Of a stretch of 64,000 bases of DNA, positions 55,300-64,000 are shown in pieces. The translations under genes and the position numbers were made by a program. This DNA comes from Diatrype stigma (taxonomy: Eukaryota > Ascomycota > Sordariomycetes > Xylariales > Diatrypaceae): the NCBI GenBank assembly GCA_022225965.2, contig JAKJXP020000068.1, positions 124,001 through 188,000 of the forward strand. Reading direction: 5' to 3'. The notes beneath the pieces are model-generated. The model saw only the letters and a program-made list of their open reading frames with translations, was not told the origin of the DNA and did no database searches. Each line of letters starts with the position of its first letter. The first letter of the stretch is position 1.

Positions 55300-58200
55300 A
55301 TGGGGTGAGTCTTCTCTTATCCGGCCCGGGCTTGACCAGCCGCGGTGCCGTCAGGCGCTGCGCATTGCGTCGCATATACTAACAGAAGCGGCAGTGTCCC
55401 CAAGTTCTTCAGATGGCTTTCGGAGCGTTATCCGGCCATATCTCAGCTCATTGCAGAGAATCGGATCCCCGAGTTCGACAACCTCTATGTGCGACGTCCT
55501 GTAACCCTTCGCCTTTGGCAAACACTGACCTGCGTAGCTGGATATGAATGGTATCATACACAACTGCACCCACAAAGATACCCATGACACATCCTTCCGC
55601 CTGAGCGAAGAGGAGATGTTCATACGCATCTTCAACTACATCGAGCATCTATTCGGGAAGATCAAACCACAGAAGCTATTCTTCATGGCAATAGACGGCG
55701 TCGCCCCTCGCGCCAAGATGAACCAACAGAGAGCTCGTCGTTTCCGAACCGCATTGGATGCCGAACAGGCCCGTGACAAGGCCGTGCGAGAGGGTGTCGA
55801 GTTGCCCAAGGACGATCCTTTCGACAGCAACTGCATCACCCCCGGCACCGAGTTCATGGCTAAATTGACACGCCAGCTGAAATACTTCATCAACAAGAAG
55901 GTCTCGGAAGACAGCGACTGGCAGGGTTGCGAGATCGTTCTTTCCGGTCATGAGGTACCGGGAGAAGGCGAGCACAAGATTATGGAGTACATCAGAAATG
56001 CCAAAGCGCAGCCCGATTATTCTCCCAACGTTCGCCATTGTCTCTATGGCTTAGATGCCGATCTCATCATGCTGGGACTTCTCAGTCACGATCCTCATTT
56101 CTGTCTTTTGCGAGAAGAGGTCACGTTTGGTCGTGCTTCCAAGACCAAGTCCAAAGAGTTGGAACATCAAAACTTCTACTTGATGCATCTCTGCATCGTC
56201 CGGGAATATCTCGAGCTGGAAGTTCAGGATCTGAAAAAGGAGGGTGTTTTGAAATTCCCTTTTGACATGGAGCGCATTATAGACGATTTCATCCTCATGG
56301 CGTTCTTTGTCGGAAATGATTTCCTGCCAAACCTTCCATACCTGCATATCAACGAAGGAGCCTTGGCTACCATGTTCCGAATATATAAGCAGATTCTCCC
56401 TCAAAGCGAGGGCTACATCAACGAAGAGGGCGTTATCAACCTTCCCCGTCTGGGTTTACTTCTCCAGGAGCTGTCCAAGGAGGAACACCGCCATTTCGAG
56501 CATGAACATGCCGACACGAAATGGCTGAAGGGCAAGCAGTTGGCCGAAACGAATGGCGAAGAGATATCCAAGTCTAAGGGCAAACTTGTCATATCCACTG
56601 CTCAGAAAGAGTTATGGAAGAAGATTCGGAAATTCGTGCACAAGCGCTCTACGGAACCCCTGGATCTTGGCCATGAACTGAAGGCTGCGGATCGGAAATT
56701 CGTCCAAGAGGCAGCTGAGAATCTCCATCTTGAATGGCGTACAGAGGAAGATGACGATGGACAACGGCACCTTATCTTATCTTTCCCGCCCAAACCCGAG
56801 GGTACCGAGGATGAGGACGAGGAAGAGGAAGGCCAGTTCGCATTGCTGCGCGTCATAAAGCGCTATGACAATTCTCAGGTCATTGACGTCTCCGCTGGGG
56901 AAGCGCAAGCATCGATGCAAGCCAAGTATAAAGAGAAGCTTATAGAATGGAAGGACAAGTACTACTCTGAAAAATTCGAGTGGACACCCGAAAACAAGGA
57001 GACAGAGCTGAAGAAGCTAAGCGAGAACTACGTCCAGGGCCTTCAGTGGGTATTATTTTACTACTATAGGGGCGTCGCTTCATGGCCATGGTTCTATGCC
57101 TATCATTATTCTCCCATGATCTCCGGTAACTACGACCCATTCCGAATGCCTGACAGTTTACTAATCGTCTTTAGATGTGGAGAAAGGATTCAATGCCGAC
57201 ATGAACTTCAAGCTTGGGCAGCCTTTCAGACCATTTGAACAACTGATGGGCGTTCTGCCAGATCGAAGCAAGAAGATTGTTCCCACGGTATATCACGAAC
57301 TGATGACTGACCCCAAATCCCCCATCATCGACTTCTATCCCAGAGACTTCGAGCTTGACATGAATGGCAAGAAAATGGAGTGGGAGGCTGTTGTCAAGAT
57401 CCCATTCATTGATGAGAAGCGACTCTTATCTGGCATGGCAACCAAGAACGAGCTTCTTTCGGCAGACGAAAAAGCCAGGAATGACTTCGGCGTCTCCCTG
57501 AAGTTTACATACGACCCAAACGTCAACTTCACCTATCCTTCCTCACTGGTCGGAATTTTCCCTGATATCCCTTACTGCCATTGCGTCGAGAATATCTTCG
57601 ACCTTCCAACAACCGAGGGGTTGGATCTATACGTTGGCCTGGTCAATGGTGTCAAATTGGGTATCGATGCCTTAGCAGGCTTCCCGAGTCTGGCCACACT
57701 ACCTTATAATGCTTCGTTAGGCTTCCACGGAGTAAACGTTTTCCAGCAGGAAAGCCGTAACGAGAGCATGGTGGTGACTCTTGCTGACGTCGAACTCCGG
57801 AGCCGAGTAGAATCTGCGAGGGTCAAGTTAGGGCAGAGATGTTTTGTTGGATATCCCTTCTTGCAAGAAGCCAAGATTGTTCGTGTTTCCGATGAACTCT
57901 TCGACTACACATTAGCCAATGATGGATCAGGACAAGTCGTGCAGACCCATCATTCTGGCAAGGAAATCGATGAATGGTCGAAGAAGTCTTCTCGTATTGA
58001 GAATTTCTACAGCAAGCGTCTTGGTATTATCATTGGTCCTGTCGATTCCATGGTCCATGTCGACATGCTAAAGGGTCTCTCCAAGACAGACGAGGGTGCT
58101 TTTATCAAGCAGTATGGGCTGATCCCTGGCATGGAGACAGATTATGCCGCACAGGCCATTGTGGACGAAGTCGTCAGTGAGGATGAGCGGTTCATAGAAA

Positions 58201-59741
58201 GAGCTGCTATACCTCTCGAGGAGGAGTTCCCGGTGGGGTCTAGGGCTTTCTTCCTAGGCGACTACGCCTACGGGCGTCCCATACAAGTAGAGGGCCATCA
58301 TGATAACCGAGCTGATATCAAAGTGTCGGTTCCACTGACAAAGGAGCCTGAATTCGCTAGGCCCATTATTGCTCAAGCCGAACGGCAAAACCACTACAAG
58401 CCCTCCTATGCGGTTGCGAGAGATTTGAGTCTTCACCCACTTACTCTCAGCAAGATCACGTCAGCATTCTACGTCAACACGATAGGTGGAAACATGAGAG
58501 TGAATCTGGGACTGAACCTGAAATTCGAGGCGAGGAAGCAGAAGGTTCTCGGATATTCCAGGAAATCGAACACGGGCTGGGAGTTCAGCCCTGCTGCGCA
58601 GAAACTAATCATCGAGTACATGACGAAGTTCCCCGACTTCTTTGCCGCCATCATGCAGAACCCACAGGGGAAGGAAATTGACGAGACCGACCTCTGGCCT
58701 GATCAGAGTGTTGCTACTGCCAAGGTTAAAGAGATTGGGGCTTGGCTCAAGACGATCGAGACGAGCAAGTTCGAACGAGTTCCTCTTGATGCTGAACAGC
58801 TTGATTCGGACGTAGTGATGGCGCTTCAAAAGGCGGTGGATTCAATCAAGGAGGCCAGCTCGAAGGTAGACATCAAAAAGCTCAAGGCGGTTCCTCGATC
58901 TGCACTGCTGCAGCCCAAGGATGCCGAGCAACGTCTCGGCAGCCAGAGATTCCGATTAGGCGATCGACTCGTCTACGTCCAGGACGCTGGGAAAATTCCA
59001 ATCGCCTCTAAGGGTACGGTCGTTGGTATCAGCGAAATTGGCAGCCATCACATGCTCGACGTTCTCTGTGACGATACTTTCATGAACGGTACGACGTTAG
59101 GCGGCCGTTGCGATGCCTTCCGAGGCCAGACTGTGCCGGCCAATGCGGTCCTGAACCTGAGCAACAAGCAAGTCCTCGCATTATCCAAGACCGGTGCAGA
59201 GAGACGTCCCGCGGCATCGCAAGTGGCATCACCGCTCCAGGTTGGTGGTGGGTACGGCGGATACGGCGGGTACGGCACCGGCAGAGGGCAGCTCCGCGAT
59301 GCCAACACACCGGGACCTCTGAGGGGAAGTTTCCGCGGCGCTGTGAACGGCTTCGCGAACGGCGGCGTCCCACATCTCCAGCACAGCAGCATGGTCTACC
59401 GGCCAGCACCGAACGGAAACCAGCCCTACGGCCAGAACGGCCAGCAGTACCAGGGACCGAACGGAAACCCCGGCGGTCGCGGCGGCCGTGGAAGCCCGAG
59501 AGGTGGTGATCGTGGCAGTGGACGTGGCTACCGAGGTGGTGGTGGTCGCGGCGGCGGCGCACCACACCAAGCCAACGGCTATGCGGGACAGGAGAGTGGA
59601 CAGGGCTACCCCCGACAGTCGTACAACGCGGTCCCGCCTCCCGCCGGCCTCGACAGCCGCGGCGGCGGGCGCGGACGCGGACGCGGTCGTGGCAGAGGCG
59701 GCAGGGGCTCTAGAGGAGCACCGGCGGCTGCAGCCGAATAG
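55300..59741 (+). CDS. xrn1: 5'-3' exoribonuclease 1 (Xrn1)
   Basis: Degrades decapped, 5'-monophosphate mRNA in the cytoplasm. Four exons: 55300-55304 (ATGGG only), 55395-55488, 55538-57125 and 57175-59741; 1417 residues. The restored start is MGVPKFFRWLSERYPAI, the invariant XRN N-terminus, which fixes the 5-nt first exon. Catalytic and conserved blocks: LDMNGIIHNC, AIDGVAPRAKMNQQRARR, EVPGEGEHKIMEYIR, YGLDADLIMLGLLSH, FFVGNDFLPNLPYLHI, YYYRGVASWPWFYAYHYSPM. Then the Xrn1-type D1-D3/SH3-like region (CFVGYPFLQEAKI..VGSRAFFLGDYAYGRP), which separates it from nuclear Rat1/Xrn2. The C-terminal 200 residues are Gly/Arg-rich (RGG-type) and disordered. Introns are 90, 49 and 49 nt. Confidence 0.96.
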
Positions 59742-61077
59742 GGTAACTGACTGGCTGTAGCAGCAGCATACGCGTGCGTGTCTAGCCCTGGTTTCTTGGA
59801 CTTGTCGATGCTTACTTAGCAATTGCCCTGCGAGCTATGATGGCGCTTAAAACCACCTGGACCTGGACCTGGACCTGGAGGGCGGAGTTACATGGTAGGG
59901 TTCACTCAGAATCATTGCCTTGGCGGGGCTCGATTCCCACTGGGGTTCGCCCCCTCGCCCTGGCAGCGATTGGCTAGGCGCAATTTTGCAGTCAGGCAGT
60001 CTGAATGAAGCTTTGCAGCGAGCGAGCGCGAGAGCAGGGGAACTACTGTATGTCATGTCATGTCACGTCATATCATGGGGTTTCCCGGTCCTCTTGTTTG
60101 TTTGTTTGTTTCTTTGCATGTATGTATCTATATGTATGGACTGGCGGGCTACCTAAGTTAGACTAAGCGGTTCGGCTCAGGCTGGTGTTTTGGTACCTAT
60201 GTCAGGTTAAGCCGTCCTGCTACCTTCAGTACTTATGTATGGACGACATGGACAACAAGGACATGTGGCATGTGCGATGCAGGTCAGTGGTCGGTCGATC
60301 GGACAAGGGATGGACGGTTGGATGGATGGACATAGATAGAGCAGTATCTCGTATCTACATAGCGATGGTATACCCCTCTAGTACCTGACTACCCGGGCGG
60401 GTAGTAAAAGCGATATAGATTCGTGTACTATATATACCTATAGCGTATGTCCCAACTACGTTTTGACTCGTAAAAGGGGCGTGACCTGAGAAAGGGGCTA
60501 CGTGTCTATGTAGTCTCACCATCACGAAAACCTTCCTAGCTAGATCATACGAGTTCTACCCATTATAGTCATCAATTGTCCCCGAGCAGGAGCCCATTAA
60601 TCGATTGCAATGTATTAACAGATGATAATGATAATGGACAGGTTTATCGCAACGTAATTTCAACTGCTATACATGTAAGCAATTGTAGTCCGCATATCAA
60701 AATAGAACTTCCACTCGGAAACCTGATGCGTAATAACAACATTTTGCGATGGAGGGGACATGTCAAGGGTTTCGGCAACAGCTCGCGTAGTATCTGTGTT
60801 ATTTTTGCCATCTCTAATCTACAGGTATGATGTTCCTTGCCTACTGCCAGGGCCTAGCACTTTGAAGAACGCAATTCTGCCTAACCGCCCCTGAGCCGAT
60901 GAGCACCATTACTAGAAATCGTTTTCCTGTACAGCTATACACACAGACGTACACAGAACGTCGACTACGACTTGCGGAAAACCCGAGAGCTATTGAAGAT
61001 GCCATTGCCTGTGCCAAACGTGAACAGAACAGGTCAATCAGACAAGTGAACGAACACTCCTACCCCGCTTGGGAAAC
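59742..61077. other. Intergenic between convergent genes, no gene seen
   Basis: 1.3 kb between the xrn1 and calcium-ATPase stops. It contains GGACCTGGACCTGGACCTGG near 59858-59878, TTTG/TGTATG microsatellites near 60095-60140, and GATGGATGG near 60310-60330. No coding exon supported. Confidence 0.55.
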
Positions 61078-64000
61078 TCAGTGTTTCTGGACAGGTCTCG
61101 ATAGCGGACTGCTGCGCTTCGCTTCGCTGACCTTTTCCTTCGCCTTGTCCTTGGCAATGTGCACCCGTTGCCGCATGCCGATGTGCTCGCTCACCCTAGG
61201 TCCTCTGATCGACGACATCGTCCGCAGAGACGGACGGAAGTCCTCATCATTTGGATCCTTCCTGCGGCCCTCCTCCTCCTTCGCAGCCTCGGCCCTCTTC
61301 TTCTTCCTCTTGGGTAGCGAGGGCAGGACCGATATGAGCTTACGGAATGGCCAGGCCACCGCCAAGCCGATCGCCCGGGCCCAAGAATCGGGGAACTTGC
61401 GAATGGCGGCGCCCCAAGGGATGGAGATAGCTCCGAGGCCAAGCGAAAGACCCCATTCCTTTCCGTTCAACGGTACGATCTTGAACGCCTCGCCGCCAAC
61501 GAAGATGATCAGCACTTGTCCACCAATCATGATTGCATTTATGACGATAAAGAACCAATTGCGTGTGATTCCCTCGAAGATGTTAAGCCGATTGTCCAGT
61601 CGCCGATTACTGAATTCGTTGAAGATCTGTAACCAAACGAAAGTGTTGAAGACCAGTGTGTTCAACCGCCTCTCTTCACTCTCGCGTATAAGCGAATCAG
61701 GGTCGTTGACTTGATATCGGAGCAACGTAGCACCCCCGAAATAGAGGACAAAGGAGATGGCCAGCTGACAGATGACTTGACCCATGATCATCTTGCCCAT
61801 GCGAGTTGTGATGAGTGGGGCAGACTTCCTGTCAGGCTTGCGGTCTAAGACACTTGCACTTGGGGGGTCGGTGGCCAGCGCCAAAGCCGCAAATGTGTCC
61901 ATGATCAAGTTTACCCATAACAGCTGCACAGCGTTGAGAACAGATTGCCCTGATGGCGAGTACACAGCCGAGACAAATGTTAACACGACTGCTGTTACGT
62001 TGACCGTGAGTTGAAACTAGAGACAGTCAGCATATTTCAGAAATTGAAAGTAATGGCCCCATGTTTACCTGTAGGAACTTCTTCACGCTATCGTTGACAG
62101 CACGGCCCCAGCAGAGAGCCTTCACAATTGAGGCAAAGTTGTCATCCATCAGTATGATATCTGCTGCCTCCTTAGCGACCTCAGTACCAGCGATTCCCAT
62201 TGCAAATCCGATATCAGCTAGCTTCAAGGCTGGAGCATCATTCGTGCCGTCACCCGTGACCGCAACAGTCTCTCCGAGGCCTTTGAGAGTCTGTACTAAT
62301 ATTCTCTTGTCTTCAGGACTTGATCGGGCGAGAACTTGCAAGTGAGGGACTATGTCCTTCAATTCCTCTTCACTTTTTCGGCGGAAATCCGGTCCTTCCA
62401 TCGCAATTCCTCCCTCTTCTGGGTGGTAGATTCCACATTCTCGAGCAATGGCGCTTCCCGTCAGAATGTTGTCGCCGGTCACCATGCGGACGACAACACC
62501 AGCACGTCTACAGTCGTTAAGGGCGTCGATAACCGGCGGTCGAAGCGGGTCCCTGATACCAAAGATAGCAAGGAGTGTCATGTCTTGGTGGATTTTGCTG
62601 AAGTCAGCGAGTTGAGGGTCTTCTTCAGATTCGGCACCCTTTGGAGGCCACGAGTCGAAATCGCGGTATGTAGAGCCAATGGTTCGGAGGGTCTGATTAG
62701 CATATGAATCGATTATCTGCCCGAATAGTTCTCGGTCCTCCGTCGTCATATCTGCAGTGGTTAGTTCGTTAGCATCTGGATTTGCGATAATCCGTGTACA
62801 TTTGCTGAGGACGATTTCTGATGCGCCCTTGACGTAAGCTCTGAAACTTCCGCCAGGGAGCTTGACAACGGACGCCATGAACTTGGCAGCGGAGTCGAAA
62901 GGCACTTGTTGAACGACATTCGCACCTTCCCTTTCCTCATGCACTGGCCCGGCGCCGAGTTGATCGCGGTTGAACGTTAACAGCGCAACCTCGGTTTTCG
63001 ACCCGATATACGTCATTTTTCCGTCCTGGCTGCCTTCAAAAGCCGAGGAATTGATGGCGTTCGACTGAATAATCAAACGTTTTGTCTCATCGCTTAGTGA
63101 CTGGACGAATTCGCCAGCAGTGACATTCGGTATGGAGCCAACAAGCCCCTTTTCAGCTGCAGGTTCGCCGCTATCGTTACCAGGCTTGCCAATATCATCT
63201 GCTGTAGTGTCGGTGCCACCAAAGCTGATGTTCTTTCCCAGTGTTGTTGCAACTACTGACATCCGGTTCTGGGTGAGGGTACCCGTCTTGTCTGAGCAGA
63301 TTGTAGTGGCGTTTCCCATAGTCTCACATGCCTTCAGAATTCGAACCAAATTGTTATCTTTCATCATCCTGGTAGTAGCGAACGCAAGAGCTAGGGTTAC
63401 GGCGAGCGGGAGGCCCTCTGGTACTGCCACCACTATCACAGTGACGCTAACAACAAACAACTCTAAGAACTGTTGCCCCTTTTCATCTGGGGTAACTTGA
63501 CTGGTTGGGAGCTGGACACAAAACTTAATGAAGAGGACAATAAACAGAATTAGAGCAGCGCTTGCTCCAAATATGGCGATCTGGTCGGCTAAGACATTTA
63601 GCTTCTTCTGTAGGGGGGTGTCTTCTTGTTCGGTTCTGAGGGACATAGAGATACGACCATAGGTGCAGTTTACACCGACAGCCGTGACAAGGAAGTAACC
63701 CGAGCCTTCCTGAATCTTGCTCCCCGAGATGATGAAGGGGTCGAGCTTGTCCATGTTGACAGGTTCTCCTTTGCCTTCTGCTACGTTGTTGATAGCGGCG
63801 AAAACCTCGTCTGCCGGTAATTTCTTCATGAGATCTGATTCACCTGTTACCGACGACTCGTCGCATTTAACTCCATGACCTTTGATGAAAATTCCATCGG
63901 CTGGTACTAAGTCGCCTACTGAAAGGAGGGCAACATCGCCTACCAGCAGGTCGAAGACGGATATTTCAACAGTCTTTCCGGACCTGACAACGTTGATCAT
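61078..64000 (-). CDS. pmc1: PMCA-type (P2B) calcium ATPase, N-terminus cut by window
   Basis: Pumps Ca2+ out of the cytosol into the vacuole or across the plasma membrane (yeast Pmc1, Neurospora nca-2/nca-3). Exons 64000-62069 and 62016-61078 encode the last 956 residues. Seen: VFDLLVGDVALLSVGDLVPADG, actuator SVTGESD, helix-4 VPEGLPLAVTLALAFAT, phosphorylation site CSDKTGTLTQNRM, KGASEIVL, MVTGDNILTGSAIARECG, hinge TGDGTNDAPALKLADIGFAMG, then VKKFLQ-FQLTVNVTAVVLTFVSA and LLWVNLIMDTFAALALATDPP. The VVAVPEGLPLAVTLALAF and QLTVNVTA combination marks P2B rather than SERCA or PMR1. The C-terminal tail (about 70 residues) is basic (KRKKKRAEAAKEEE); in fungi autoinhibition is N-terminal, so the missing part matters for regulation. 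Neighbouring intron: 53 nt, GTAAAC donor, CTAG acceptor. Confidence 0.93.

Noticed and set aside
60899..61714. 271-codon plus-strand open frame
   Set aside because: It is antisense to the C-terminal exon of the calcium ATPase, whose protein is clearly conserved; a shadow frame.

Overview
The window is a 64 kb stretch of nuclear DNA from a filamentous ascomycete, most likely a Sordariomycete. The reasons are short GT-AG introns (49 nt to about 330 nt) with CTRAY-type branch sites, fungal-type gene families (a PTH11/rhodopsin-like membrane protein, a Neo1-type flippase, an Nrp1-like RNA-binding protein, fungal Hat2), long intergenic spacers full of microsatellites, and an AT-rich block that looks like a decayed repeat. 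Gene assignments come from reading the translated exons and recalling families; no database search was possible.

Layout, left to right: the 3' end of a KIN17 homologue (1-943); a 4.7 kb spacer; an Nrp1/ARP-type RNA-binding protein (5667-7918, +); an unrecognised disordered protein (11496-12761, -); a U2 snRNA gene carrying an apparent spliceosomal intron (14779-15045, +); an atypical Rho-like GTPase (15677-17256, -); the branchpoint-bridging protein BBP/SF1 (19758-21948, +); a small secreted protein (24531-25519, +); a small hydrophilic protein (26463-26916, -); a rhodopsin-like seven-helix membrane protein (27383-28894, -); a CobW-family metal-chaperone GTPase (30029-31333, +); an F-box protein (32679-34915, -); an AT-rich repeat-bearing spacer (about 36.8-38.0 kb); glycogen synthase (38718-41145, -); a Neo1-type P4-ATPase (44122-48184, -); a decayed terminal-inverted-repeat transposon (48714-49771); an unresolved gene (50478-51251, -); the histone chaperone Hat2 (52360-54001, -); the 5'-3' exoribonuclease Xrn1 (55300-59741, +); and the 3' two-thirds of a PMCA-type calcium ATPase (61078-64000, -, cut by the window end).

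There are no operons; each gene stands alone and most are separated by 1-5 kb. Several act in RNA metabolism (KIN17, Nrp1, U2 snRNA, BBP, Xrn1). BBP and U2 recognise the same intron branch site one after the other. The most striking observation is that the U2 gene is itself split. Intron 14790-14868 has a GTATGT donor, a CTAAT branch sequence and a CAG acceptor. Its removal joins CTCTTTG to CCTTTTGGC, which restores the conserved U2 5' stem. The cell would then need functional U2 to make U2. A second splicing curiosity is an exon-like insert with an in-frame stop inside intron 3 of the BBP gene, a candidate poison exon.

Exon boundaries were placed by hand from splice signals, reading-frame continuity and remembered protein families, and should be treated as models.
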